A DNA stretch of 64,000 bases, taken from contig NZ_FNDJ01000016.1 in NCBI RefSeq assembly GCF_900099965.1, positions 124,001 to 188,000 of the forward strand, read 5' to 3'. Position 1 is the first letter of the stretch; every line of letters starts with the position of its first letter. Shown here piece after piece: positions 56,267 through 64,000 of the stretch. The translations under genes and the position numbers were made by a program. The stretch comes from Nonomuraea jiangxiensis (GTDB lineage Bacteria > Actinomycetota > Actinomycetes > Streptosporangiales > Streptosporangiaceae). Below the pieces are notes generated by a model. The model made no database searches. It was not told the origin of the DNA and saw nothing but the letters and a program-made list of their open reading frames with translations.

Positions 56267-58024
56267 TCAGAACAGGGGTACGCCGTCGCGGGTCAGCTTC
56301 CAGTTGGACGCGGCGAAGTCCGCCGGGTCGATGGTGCCCTTGGCGGTGGCGTACTCGATCAGCGCCTGGCGGATCTCCACCTGCGCGTTGTAGACCACCT
56401 CGGCCCCGGTGACGTGCGGGAACCCGCCGCCGCCCGACTGGCGATAGTTGTTGATCGCGACCACGAACTGCTTGTCCGCCGGGACCGGCGCGCCGTCGTA
56501 GGTCAGGTTGGCGATCCGCTGCCCGGCCGGCTTGGCCACGTCGATGTCGTACGAGACGCCGGAGAGCTGGTCGTAGTTGTAGTCGGGGGTGTTGCCGGCG
56601 TTCGTCAGCCTGGAGACGTCCACCGGGTCGCCCGGGTTGAGCTGGTTGAAGTACCTGGCGGAGTATTCCAGGTAGTCCTTGATCTGCGCGCCCGTCAGCT
56701 TGATCGCCAGCAGCGTGTTGTCGTACACGTAGAGCCCGGCCACGTCCCGGACCTTGATGTCACCGGCGGGGAAGACGGCCGAGCGGCTGAACGGCGCCGC
56801 GATCGACAGCACCGGCAGCGTGTTGTCCGGCAGGGCCTGCTTGACCGTGTCCACCTGCACCTGCTGGATGTAGTCCAGGATGGGCGTGTCCTTGTACGGC
56901 GACTCGGCCGCCCGCAGCTCCTGCGCCGACTTGGCCACGACCTTGTTGACGTAGCTCACGGTGGCGTCGTGCTGCGGCTTGAGCAGCCGGACGATGTTCG
57001 GGTCCTCCTGGACGGTGTTCGTGTTGAGGGTGGTGGCCGACTTGCCGGTCACGACCCACGTGCCGCGCTGCTTGGTGAGCTGGAAGTCCAGCTTCGACAG
57101 GCGGTTGCCCCACCGGCCCGGCTCGGTGAGCAGCACCTGCTTCCCGGTGGCCTTGTTGGTGACGAACCGCTGCGGCACGTCGTTGTGCGCGTGCCCGAAC
57201 AGCACCGCGTCGATGCCCGGCACCTGCTCGGCGACCATCGCCGAGGCGTTCTCGACCGGCAGCTCGGTGCCGTAGGAGGACATGCCGTTGTCGCCCGCGT
57301 GCGCGGTCACCACGACCACGTCCGCGCCCTGCGCGCGGATGACCGGCACCCACTTCCGCGCCGACTCCACCAGGTCGGTGAAGCGCAGCCGGCCCTCGAC
57401 GTTCGCCTTGTCCCAGATGGCCGTACCGGGGTTGGTCAGCCCGAGCACGCCCACCTTGATCGGCTTCTCGCCCTTGACCTTCATGGTCTTGATCACGTAC
57501 GGCTCGTACGCCGGCCGCCCGGACTTCTCGTAGACCGCGTTCGCGCCCAGCACCGGGGCCTTCATCTGCTTGATCCAGGTGGCCAGCAGCGGCAGACCGT
57601 AGTTGAACTCGTGGTTGCCCAGCGTCACGGCGTCGTAGCCGATGGCGTTCATGGCCTTGGCCATCGGGTGGACCGGGCCGCCGGGCTCGGTGATCGGCTC
57701 CACCTTGGCGTAGTAGTACCCCAGCGGCGTGCCCTGGATGGTGTCACCCGAGTCGAACAGCAGCGTGTGATCTCTCCCGCGCTCCGCCCTGACCTGGTTG
57801 ACCAGCGACGAGACCTTGGCCAGGCCGATGCTGTTGCCGGCGCTGTCGGAGTAGGCGGCGTCCTTGAAGTAGTCCCAGTTGAGGGCGTTGCTGTGAATGT
57901 CCGAGGTGCCCATCACGGTGATGGTGACCGAGTCGGGCCTGGACGCGGCCTGGGCGTGAGGTGACACCAGGGCCATTAAGCACAGGGCGGTGGCCCCGGT
58001 GACAGTGAGCTTCTTGGTCTGCAT
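56267..58024 (-). CDS. Secreted 5'-nucleotidase/2',3'-cyclic phosphodiesterase
   Basis: This 585-residue protein has a signal peptide (TATALCLMALVSPHAQAA). The metallophosphatase domain has VMGTSDIHSNALNWDYF, FDSGDTIQGTPLG, VTLGNHEFNYGLPLL, VTAHAGDNG and FGHAHNDVP, giving a di-metal centre. The 5'-nucleotidase C-terminal domain follows (LYVYDNTLLAIKLTGAQIKD, GGGFPHVTGAEVV). It matches the CpdB/UshA family and likely releases phosphate and nucleosides outside the cell. Codon 16 is TTA, in the signal peptide. GH13 and 5'-nucleotidase genes lie head to tail, 69 bp apart. Confidence 0.93.
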   Translation of the reverse strand: MQTKKLTVTGATALCLMALVSPHAQAASRPDSVTITVMGTSDIHSNALNWDYFKDAAYSDSAGNSIGLAKVSSLVNQVRAERGRDHTLLFDSGDTIQGTPLGYYYAKVEPITEPGGPVHPMAKAMNAIGYDAVTLGNHEFNYGLPLLATWIKQMKAPVLGANAVYEKSGRPAYEPYVIKTMKVKGEKPIKVGVLGLTNPGTAIWDKANVEGRLRFTDLVESARKWVPVIRAQGADVVVVTAHAGDNGMSSYGTELPVENASAMVAEQVPGIDAVLFGHAHNDVPQRFVTNKATGKQVLLTEPGRWGNRLSKLDFQLTKQRGTWVVTGKSATTLNTNTVQEDPNIVRLLKPQHDATVSYVNKVVAKSAQELRAAESPYKDTPILDYIQQVQVDTVKQALPDNTLPVLSIAAPFSRSAVFPAGDIKVRDVAGLYVYDNTLLAIKLTGAQIKDYLEYSARYFNQLNPGDPVDVSRLTNAGNTPDYNYDQLSGVSYDIDVAKPAGQRIANLTYDGAPVPADKQFVVAINNYRQSGGGGFPHVTGAEVVYNAQVEIRQALIEYATAKGTIDPADFAASNWKLTRDGVPLF

Positions 58025-58093
58025 GAGCCGGAGAGTAACCTGGACACGTTAATCGCCGGTAACCGCCCAGCGGCCGATGAGCCGGCAGATTCA

Positions 58094-59755
58094 CTATTGG
58101 GCCTTGATGGAGGCGTCCTGCGGGGAGATCTCGGGGGGAGCGGCGCGTAGCCAGCGGCAGTCGTGCGGGCCCAGCGGGACCAGGGCCGTCCCCTCCGCCG
58201 AGACCTCCAGCTGCCCGTCCACCAGCAGGTCCGTGAGCCGATAGTGCTCCAGCCCGGAGAGTGTCAGGCGCACGTCGGTGGCCGTGTCGCACAGGTTGTG
58301 CACGACCACCACCGAGGCCCCCTCGGCGTCGCAGCGGTGCGCGAAGACGGCGGGGTGGCCGCTCTCCAGCACCGTGCAGTCGCCCCAGGCCAGCTCCGGG
58401 CACTCCCGGTAGCGCTCGATCAGCAGCTGGAACCAGCGCAGCAGCGAGTCGGCGTCGCGTTTCTGCTCCTCCACGTTCACCCGGTCAGGGGCGAACGAGC
58501 CGCCGGGGGTCCGGCGCACCGGCCGCGCCTGGGAGAAGCCGCCGTCGCGGGACCACTGCATCGGCACGCGGACCGCCATGCGGCCCTCCTCCTCCAGGTT
58601 CTCCCCCATGCCGATCTCCTCGCCGTAGAAGATCACGGGCGTGCCCGGCAGCGAGAACAGCAGGCTGTAGGCCATCTTGATCCGCCGCAGGTCGCCGCCG
58701 AGCATCGTGGGCAGGCGGCGGCGCAGTCCGCGCCCGAAGATCTGCATCTCCCGGCGCGGGCCGAACGCGCCGAAGATCTCCTGCCGCTCCTCCTCCGTGA
58801 GCTTGTCAAGGGTGAGCTCGTCGTGATTGCGCAGGAACATGGCCCACTGGCAGTCCTTGGGCGGCCGGGGGCGCTCGCTCAGGGCGGAGGCGAGGGGTTC
58901 GGCGTCGCTGCGGGCCAGCGCCAGCCAGGCGCGCTGCATGCTGATGAAGTCGAAGCACATGGTGATCTGGTCGCCCAGGCCGTCACCGAAATAGCGGATT
59001 AATTCCTTGTAGGGCACGTTGACCTCGCCGAGCAGTATCGACCCGCCCTTGCGCCGCGTCATGAACGCCCGCAGGTCGGCCAGGAACTCGTGCGGGTTCG
59101 CCAGTTGCGGGTTGACGTTCTCGATGAGGAACGGCACCGCGTCCACCCGGAACCCGGACAGCCCGAGCTCCATCCAGAAGCCGAGTACGCGGGCGATCTC
59201 GTCCCTGACCTCGGGGTTGCCGACGTTCAGATCGGGCTGGTGCCGGTAGAAGCTGTGCAGGTAGTACTGGCCCGACGGCTCGTCGTACTGCCAGACGCTG
59301 TCCTCCTTGTCGGGGAAGACGATCTGCGTGGGGTCGTCGGGCTCGGGGGTGTCGGACCAGACGTACCAGTCGCGCCGGGGCGACTCACGGCTGGAGCGTG
59401 ACTCGGCGAACCAGGGGTGCTGGTCGGAGGTGTGGTTGACGACCAGGTCGGCGATCACCCGCAGTCCCCGGTCGTGGGCGGTCCGAATGAACTCCACGAA
59501 GTCCCCCAGCGTGCCCAGTCGCGGGTCCACCTGGTAGAAGTCGGTGATGTCGTACCCGTCGTCCCGGTTGGGGGTCGGGAAGAACGGCATGAGCCACAGG
59601 CACGTCACCCCGAGCCCGGCGAGATAGTCGATCTGCTGCGTCAGCCCGCGGAAGTCGCCCACGCCGTCCCCGTTGCCATCCTTGAACGTCTCCACGTCCA
59701 GGCAGTAGATGACGGCGTTCTTCCACCACAGATCGGAGGTGTAGGTCAGTCGCAT
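58094..59755 (-). CDS. GH13 alpha-amylase-family enzyme, trehalose synthase-like
   Basis: This 553-residue protein has no signal peptide. The GH13 barrel has all conserved regions: VIADLVVNHTSDQHPWF, nucleophile Asp in SGFRVDAVPFLIE, acid/base Glu in ILLGEVNVPYKEL, and the transition-state Asp in MFLRNHDELTLDKL. The opening WWKNAVIYCLDVETFKDGNG resembles TreS/isomaltase-like enzymes (GH13_16/_17-type). A small all-beta domain closes it (VVVVHNLCDTATDVRLTLSG). It acts on alpha-glucans or alpha-glucosides, possibly trehalose-maltose interconversion. Codon 252 is TTA. No transporter is adjacent. Confidence 0.88.
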   Translation of the reverse strand: MRLTYTSDLWWKNAVIYCLDVETFKDGNGDGVGDFRGLTQQIDYLAGLGVTCLWLMPFFPTPNRDDGYDITDFYQVDPRLGTLGDFVEFIRTAHDRGLRVIADLVVNHTSDQHPWFAESRSSRESPRRDWYVWSDTPEPDDPTQIVFPDKEDSVWQYDEPSGQYYLHSFYRHQPDLNVGNPEVRDEIARVLGFWMELGLSGFRVDAVPFLIENVNPQLANPHEFLADLRAFMTRRKGGSILLGEVNVPYKELIRYFGDGLGDQITMCFDFISMQRAWLALARSDAEPLASALSERPRPPKDCQWAMFLRNHDELTLDKLTEEERQEIFGAFGPRREMQIFGRGLRRRLPTMLGGDLRRIKMAYSLLFSLPGTPVIFYGEEIGMGENLEEEGRMAVRVPMQWSRDGGFSQARPVRRTPGGSFAPDRVNVEEQKRDADSLLRWFQLLIERYRECPELAWGDCTVLESGHPAVFAHRCDAEGASVVVVHNLCDTATDVRLTLSGLEHYRLTDLLVDGQLEVSAEGTALVPLGPHDCRWLRAAPPEISPQDASIKAQ

Positions 59756-59846
59756 GCGACGACCGCTACCCCCGGCGGGCGGGGGAAGTCATGCCGGCAT
59801 CGCGCCGATGCGGGCGACCACGTCCGGCGTGGCGAGGGCCTGGTGG

Positions 59847-60308
59847 GTGACGTTCAGCCCGATCATGGTGAACGGCACGCCGGACCCGAGCACGACGGCC
59901 ACCGCCGAAGAAGAGATCGCCTACCTGCGGTCGCAACCGCTCGCCCGGGTCGCCACCGTGTCCGCCGACGGGCAGCCGGACGTGGTGCCGCTGGCCTTCG
60001 AGTACGACGGCACGCACTTCTGGATCGGCGGCTCGGGCGGATCCGTGCTGGGCACCCGGAAGTTCCGCAACCTGCGGGCCGGCAACCTCAAGGTGTCCCT
60101 GGTCGTCGACGACCTGGTGTCGCTCGACCCGTTCATCGCCCGTGGCGTGCGAGTCTACGGCGAGGCCGAGGAGCCGGTGAAGCGGGTCGGCCTGGTCGGT
60201 CCCGGCCTCTACAGCCGCATCACGCCGACCGTCTCCTGGAGCTGGAACCTGGCGGGTGAGCCCGCCGGCGACACCTGGTACGAGTCCCGACGCGCCGTCC
60301 ACCGCTGA
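59847..60308 (+). CDS. PPOX/FDR-class flavin- or F420-binding protein
   Basis: The GTG at 59847 (GAGGG 8 nt upstream) gives 153 residues; an ATG at 59865 is the alternative. The split-barrel fold is recognisable by EEIAYLRSQPLARVATVSAD, GQPDVVPLAFEYDGTHFWIG and KVSLVVDDLVSLDPFIARGV, then RVYGEAEEPV and PTVSWSWNL. These features match the PPOX-class F420-dependent or FMN-binding reductases that are widespread in actinomycetes. The substrate is unknown, and the gene is isolated between opposite-strand genes. Confidence 0.85.
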   Translation: MTFSPIMVNGTPDPSTTATAEEEIAYLRSQPLARVATVSADGQPDVVPLAFEYDGTHFWIGGSGGSVLGTRKFRNLRAGNLKVSLVVDDLVSLDPFIARGVRVYGEAEEPVKRVGLVGPGLYSRITPTVSWSWNLAGEPAGDTWYESRRAVHR

Positions 60309-60351
60309 CCGCGCCGAACGGGGCTGGGCCGTCCACCGAGCTTGACCCGGC

Positions 60352-61533
60352 TCAGCGGTCCGCGAGCACCGCCTGGCGGGCCCGGAGCGCGATCTCCAGC
60401 TCGAACCGGATGTCCGGATCGGTGAGCTGGTCACCGTACAGCTCCTCCAGCTGCCGCAGCCGGTAGCGCACGGTCTGGGGATGCACGTGCAGCCTGGCCG
60501 CCACCTCGCCGGCACCCCGGCCGTGCCGCAACCAGGCGAGCAACGTCTCCGCCAGCCGGTCCTGCTGCGCCGGGCGCAGGTGGGCCAGCGGCGCCAGCCG
60601 TACCTCCGCCAGCGCGCTGACCAGCTCCTCGTCCTTGAAGACCACCAGCGTGGCCAGGTGCTCCTGGCACCGCAGCAGCCCACCCGGCAGGACGCCCCGC
60701 CGGGACAGCTCCAGCGCCTCCCGCGCCCACCGCAGGGAGGTGGCCGCCGCGGGCAGCGCCACGGCGGGCCCGATGGCGGCCCGCCGCCCGCGCAGCGCGT
60801 GCTCCAGCGACTGGGCCCGGCCGGGTCCGGCGGGATCGGGCACCAGCAGGCACGGCACCGGTCGCGCCAGGCCGGCCAGCACGTCGGGTGGCAGCGCGGG
60901 GGTGCGGCGGGCGCCGTGCTGGTCGTCCAGCGCCACGCACGCCACCGTCCGCGGCAGCCGCCACCCGGCGGCCCTGGCCAGGTCGGCGACGGCCGCCGGG
61001 GCGGCGGGCGGGCGGGTCAGGATCAGGTCGAGCAGGCGGTCGCGGCGGCGGCCGAGCTCGCCCGCGGAGTGCGCCCTGGCCGCCTGGTAGCCCTCGGCCG
61101 CCGCGTCGGCGAGCCGGTCGAGGTAGACGAAGATGGCCTCGCCCAGGTCGTACAGGGATTGTGGGGAGAGCCCGAGCGGGCCCGCGAGCTCGGTCAGCCG
61201 CCGCCAGCCCACCCGGGCGCCCAGCCGCATCGCGGCCTGCAACTGCTCCAGGTCGCGGCCCTCGGCCGCCTCCCCCTTGCCGATCAGGCGGAACGGCTCG
61301 GGGTTCCAGGGGCCGTCCGGGTGCTCGACGCGGTCGAGGAAGCCCGTGACGGCCTGCTCCACCGCCCTCCTGACGGCCTTGAGGTAGAGGTCGTCCGAGG
61401 GACGGGCGTACTCGGGGATGCGGGTCCGGATCTCCTCGACCACCTCATCGGTGACCCGGCCGACGCCCGGCCTGAGCCTCCGCACGATGTCCGCGGGGGT
61501 ACGGCTTTCGCTGCTGTCACTCTCGATGGCCAT
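60352..61533 (-). CDS. PucR/CdaR-type transcriptional regulator
   Basis: This 393-residue protein has an N-terminal helical domain (RRLRPGVGRVTDEVVEEIRT, YLKAVRRAVEQAVTGFLDR, GRDLEQLQAAMRLGARVGWR) as found in PucR-like proteins with RsbRD-type leaders. A GGDEF-like middle follows, and the PucR C-terminal HTH is recognised by AEVAARLHVHPQTVRYRLRQ-type spacing, here GEVAARLHVHPQTVRYRLRQ. It probably regulates a nearby or distant catabolic gene. The EF-hand gene directly upstream on this strand is 64 bp away. Confidence 0.9.
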   Translation of the reverse strand: MAIESDSSESRTPADIVRRLRPGVGRVTDEVVEEIRTRIPEYARPSDDLYLKAVRRAVEQAVTGFLDRVEHPDGPWNPEPFRLIGKGEAAEGRDLEQLQAAMRLGARVGWRRLTELAGPLGLSPQSLYDLGEAIFVYLDRLADAAAEGYQAARAHSAGELGRRRDRLLDLILTRPPAAPAAVADLARAAGWRLPRTVACVALDDQHGARRTPALPPDVLAGLARPVPCLLVPDPAGPGRAQSLEHALRGRRAAIGPAVALPAAATSLRWAREALELSRRGVLPGGLLRCQEHLATLVVFKDEELVSALAEVRLAPLAHLRPAQQDRLAETLLAWLRHGRGAGEVAARLHVHPQTVRYRLRQLEELYGDQLTDPDIRFELEIALRARQAVLADR

Positions 61534-61597
61534 CGTCCCTCCTGCCGCCGTTGTGACCCCGGCGACAAGAGGATACGGAGCAAGGGCTTGGTTTTTG

Positions 61598-61798
61598 TCA
61601 CTTCTGGAGGAAAGCGCCGAACTCCTCCTTGTCGATCAGGCCGTCACCGTCCTGGTCGAGCTTGCGTACGCCCTCCTGCGCGGCCTCCAGGGTCACCGGC
61701 TGGCCGAGCACCTCCATCAGCCGTACCAGCTCGACGGCGGAGATGCGGCCGTCCTTGTCGACGTCGATCAGGTCAAAGGTGGTCGAGTAGTCGCTCAC
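61598..61798 (-). CDS. Two-EF-hand calcium-binding protein
   Basis: This 66-residue protein (GTG start) carries two canonical EF-hand loops. DVDKDGRISAVE and DQDGDGLIDKEE both have D at positions 1, 3 and 5 and E at 12. It resembles calerythrin/CabC-type actinobacterial calcium buffers or sensors. No target gene is obvious. A perfect 7-bp hairpin lies 28-46 bp upstream of the start. Confidence 0.93.
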   Translation of the reverse strand: MSDYSTTFDLIDVDKDGRISAVELVRLMEVLGQPVTLEAAQEGVRKLDQDGDGLIDKEEFGAFLQK

Positions 61799-61825
61799 GA
61801 GTCGCCCTTCTGCGAGTCCGTTGAG

Positions 61826-61844
61826 GACCTGTACAAGACAGGTC
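61826..61844. promoter_or_regulatory. Inverted repeat upstream of EF-hand gene
   Basis: GACCTGT-ACAAG-ACAGGTC is a perfect 7-bp dyad with a 5-nt spacer. A TTTTT run follows on the plus strand at about 61853, so it may alternatively serve as a plus-strand terminator of a transcript not otherwise seen. The most likely role is an operator or leader hairpin of the EF-hand gene. Confidence 0.45.
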
Positions 61845-61951
61845 AGAAGGCATTTTTCGCGCGAAGACTATCGGCTCGGGCCCCGGCCCCACCGTGATTG
61901 TGGCCGGAAGGTCATCACCGTGGGGTCATCCCGGGCGCCGGCGGCGGCGCC

Positions 61952-62821
61952 TCATCCGGCCTGCCGCAGCGCCCTGACGAACGCCGCCACCTGCGGCCTG
62001 CCGTCCCCCTCCCGCCAGGCGATGGCCAGCTCCGCCGGCGGCAACCCGGTGACCGGCCGGTAGACGAGTCCCGGGCGGTCGTAGAGGGCGGCGTTCCCCT
62101 CGGCCACGAGCACCACGCCGAGCCCGCCGGTCACGGCCTCGAACACCTCCTCCGGCGTATGGGCGGTGACCCCGACGACCGGCTCGTCGTCGCGGGCGTC
62201 GCGGCCGAGCCAGTAGTCCCGCAGCGGCCCGGCCGCGGCGGGCAGCGCGATGAACGGTTCGTCCCGCAGCGCCGCGAAGGGCACCTCCGTCAGCCCCGCC
62301 AGCGCATGATCGTCCGGCAGGGCCACCCCCCGGCGCTCGGTGACCAGCACGTGGATGCCCAGCCCCGGGGGCACCGGCAACCAGACGAACGCCACGTCGG
62401 ACGACCCGTCGGCCAGCCCGCCGCTGGGGTCGTCCCAGCCGACCAGCCGCAGCGACACCTCCCACTCCGGCATCACCGCCCGGAAGCGTCGCAGGGCCTC
62501 CTGCTGCAACCCCCGCCCGACGGCCGTCTGCAGCCCGATCACCAGTGTCCCCGCGGGTGCCGCCGCCCGCACCGCCTCCAGCCCGTCGGCCCAGCGTTCC
62601 AGCAGGTCGCGGGCGATCGGCAGCAGCGTCCCGCCCTGCCGGGTGAGCACCACCCCGCTCGGCACCCGCTCGAACAGCCTGAACCCGAGCTGCCGTTCCA
62701 GCGCCCTGAGCTGCTTGGACAGCGCCGGCTGGGACACGAACAGGCGCTCGGCCGCCCGCGTCACATTGAGCTCCTCGGCCACGGCGACGAAGTATCGCAA
62801 ATCCCGCAGATGCGCCTCCAT
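61952..62821 (-). CDS. LysR-family regulator
   Basis: The ATG at 62821 gives 289 residues opening EAHLRDLRYFVAVAEELNVT and RAAERLFVSQPALSKQLRAL, a clear LysR HTH. The effector domain has LVIGLQTAVGRGLQQEALRR and ALPDDHALAGLTEVPFAALR. No SD is present, but TATAAC occurs about 8 nt upstream on the coding strand, so the mRNA is likely leaderless. A dyad overlaps its start and lies upstream of the divergent aldo-keto reductase, the likely target. Confidence 0.93.
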   Translation of the reverse strand: MEAHLRDLRYFVAVAEELNVTRAAERLFVSQPALSKQLRALERQLGFRLFERVPSGVVLTRQGGTLLPIARDLLERWADGLEAVRAAAPAGTLVIGLQTAVGRGLQQEALRRFRAVMPEWEVSLRLVGWDDPSGGLADGSSDVAFVWLPVPPGLGIHVLVTERRGVALPDDHALAGLTEVPFAALRDEPFIALPAAAGPLRDYWLGRDARDDEPVVGVTAHTPEEVFEAVTGGLGVVLVAEGNAALYDRPGLVYRPVTGLPPAELAIAWREGDGRPQVAAFVRALRQAG

Positions 62822-62834
62822 AACCAAGGGTTAT
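62820..62834. promoter_or_regulatory. LysR autoregulatory dyad
   Basis: ATAACC-AAG-GGTTAT is a perfect 6-bp dyad with a 3-nt spacer. It contains a T-N11-A relation and overlaps both the LysR start codon and its TATAAC -10. It lies 50 bp before the aldo-keto reductase ATG, a position typical for activation of a divergent target. Confidence 0.6.
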
Positions 62835-62883
62835 AGCAAGAGGTCTTGGACTTCGCATGGGCGGCGGCGGCAGCATCGCCACC

Positions 62884-63864
62884 ATGAGGACACGCCTACT
62901 CGGAAGTTTGCAGGTCCCCGCCATCGGCTTCGGCGCCATGGTGCTGTCGCCCGGTGTGTACGGAGACATCGACGACACCCGCGCCGAGACCGCGCTCAAG
63001 GCGGCACTGGACGCGGGCGGCACCCATGTGGACACCAGTGACGCCTACGGGGTGAACGGCCACAACGAACGGCTGGTGGGCCGCGCCCTCAAGGGCCGCA
63101 GGGACGAGGTGGTGCTCGCCACGAAGTTCGGCCTGGCGATCCCGGAGGGCGAGCCGAGCCGGTCGCACCCGGTGGGCTACGCCTTCAACGAGCTGCGGGT
63201 GAACGCTGATCCGCGGCTGATCCGCGGCTACGCGGAACGCAGCCTGCGCAACCTGGACACCGACGTGATCGACCTGTACTACCTCCACTACCCGGACCCC
63301 GGCGTCCCGATCGAGGACGTCACCGGGGCCATGGCCGACCTCGTGCGGGACGGCCTGATCAGGCACGTGGGCCTGTCCAACGTGACGGCGGCCCAGCTCA
63401 GGGCGGCCCACGCCGTGCACCCGGTCGCGGCCGTGCAGAACGAGTGGTCGATGTGGCGCCCGCTGGACCCGGACCTCCTGGCCACCGCTCGCGAGCTGGG
63501 CGTGGGGATCGTGGCGTGGAGCCCGCTGGGCAACGGGTTCCTGACGGGCACCGTACAGTCGCTGGGCGAGGGGGACTTCCGGCACAACGCCCCGCGCTTC
63601 TCCGCCGAGAACCTGTCCGCCAACAACGACCGCTACGCCCCGATCAGGACGCTGGCCGCGATGCTGGGCATCTCACCGGCCCAGCTCGCGCTGGCCTGGC
63701 TGCTGCACCAGGACGAGCACGTGGTGACCATCCCGGGCAGCCGCACCCCGGCCCACATCGCGGAGAACCTGTCGGCGGCCGACCTCACCCTGCACCCCGA
63801 CACGCTGGCCAGGATCGACGAGGCCCTCGCCGGCTTCGAGGTGACGGGCGGCACCCTGCTCTGA
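62884..63864 (+). CDS. Aldo/keto reductase
   Basis: The ATG at 62884 gives 326 residues beginning RTRLLGSLQVPAIGFGAM. The catalytic tetrad is visible: Asp and Tyr in THVDTSDAYGVNGHNERLVG, Lys in EVVLATKFGLAI, and His in LYYLHYPDPGVP. The NADPH-binding C-terminal part (GVGIVAWSPLGNGFLTGTVQ, VVTIPGSRTPAHIAENLSA) is complete. It reduces aldehydes or ketones with NADPH. It is controlled by the divergent LysR. An ATG at 62857 is an alternative start adding a Gly-rich leader. Confidence 0.93.
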   Translation: MRTRLLGSLQVPAIGFGAMVLSPGVYGDIDDTRAETALKAALDAGGTHVDTSDAYGVNGHNERLVGRALKGRRDEVVLATKFGLAIPEGEPSRSHPVGYAFNELRVNADPRLIRGYAERSLRNLDTDVIDLYYLHYPDPGVPIEDVTGAMADLVRDGLIRHVGLSNVTAAQLRAAHAVHPVAAVQNEWSMWRPLDPDLLATARELGVGIVAWSPLGNGFLTGTVQSLGEGDFRHNAPRFSAENLSANNDRYAPIRTLAAMLGISPAQLALAWLLHQDEHVVTIPGSRTPAHIAENLSAADLTLHPDTLARIDEALAGFEVTGGTLL

Positions 63865-63932
63865 ACGGCGAGCGCCGCCCCGGCCAGGTGGTGGCGCGGG
63901 CGGTCCGCCTCGGACGCGGTGACAACCGAAAA

Positions 63933-63970
63933 CCGGCAGGCCCCCGCGCTGAGCTGCGGGGGCCTGCCGG
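63933..63970. terminator. Strong bidirectional hairpin terminator
   Basis: Arms of 15 bp, CCGGCAGGCCCCCGC (63933-63947) and its exact complement (63956-63970), enclose an 8-nt loop 68 bp after the aldo/keto reductase stop. In the leftward direction it is followed by GTTTTCGG, so it would terminate leftward transcripts best. For the rightward gene it is still a strong hairpin. Confidence 0.75.
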
Positions 63971-64000
63971 TGCGACGGCGGCACTGGGGCCTGACCTGCG

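Noticed and set aside
1..64000. CRISPR arrays, tRNA or rRNA genes, and transposase genes
   Set aside because: I searched by eye for regular direct repeats with spacers, cloverleaf-like sequences and DDE-type motifs and found none convincing. A dedicated program would be decisive.

Overview
The window is very G+C-rich, with GTG/TTG starts, densely overlapping genes, LacI/TetR/SARP/HxlR regulators, a CtpI-type P-type ATPase, DUF5685 and BTAD proteins. This points to a chromosome of a filamentous actinomycete. A Streptosporangiaceae member such as Nonomuraea would fit, but that is inference. I see no tRNA, rRNA, CRISPR array, phage module or intact insertion sequence. The region reads as chromosomal core and accessory metabolism rather than a mobile island.

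Left part (1-15.4 kb): the end of a GT2-GtrA glycosyltransferase; an OmpR/HAMP two-component pair; a low-G+C AidA/PixA inclusion-body protein; a PmtA-like methyltransferase; a NarL-type two-component pair followed by a decayed SGNH hydrolase; a divergent HxlR regulator/QorB-like reductase pair; a secreted LCAT-type lipase; a 1,422-residue STAND NTPase with a membrane segment and fourteen WD40 blades; and a DUF5685 protein ending in a 21-cysteine tail.

Middle (15.4-32.3 kb): a leftward group made of a membrane-anchored histone-H1-like protein with MPxV pentapeptides, a giant CtpI-type ATPase and a possible 41-residue amphipathic peptide. It is followed by a secreted amidase, a SpoIIE-type phosphatase, a Rip3-like site-2 protease, a zinc-knuckle protein, and an ArsB/NhaD-type ion transporter preceded by a strongly structured leader that looks like a translational riboswitch. 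A PaoABC-like aldehyde oxidoreductase operon with a divergent TetR regulator closes this part.

Carbohydrate block (33-42.2 kb): a secreted GH5_8 mannanase with FN3 and CBM2 modules; an SBP-permease-permease-GH127 operon without its own ATPase; and two LacI regulators. The operator-like sequence AACCGGWTAACC lies at the mannanase promoter, inside the mannanase gene and directly in front of the second lacI gene, so a specific regulatory link can be proposed. A second operator-like motif falls inside the SBP gene.

Right part (42.2-64 kb): small enzymes (alpha/beta hydrolase, YdeI/DUF1905 protein, SnoaL-like proteins), a calcium/proton antiporter, a TetR-FabH divergent pair, a GT2/epimerase pair, and a ChaN/EreA-like protein whose stop codon lies in a 38-bp tandem repeat. 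These are followed by an AfsR-type SARP overlapping an FAD monooxygenase by 79 bp, a fatty-acid desaturase, a 5'-nucleotidase, a GH13 enzyme, a PucR-type regulator, an EF-hand protein, and a LysR/aldo-keto reductase pair ending in a perfect 15-bp-stem terminator. At least seven genes carry a TTA codon, so bldA-type control is possible.
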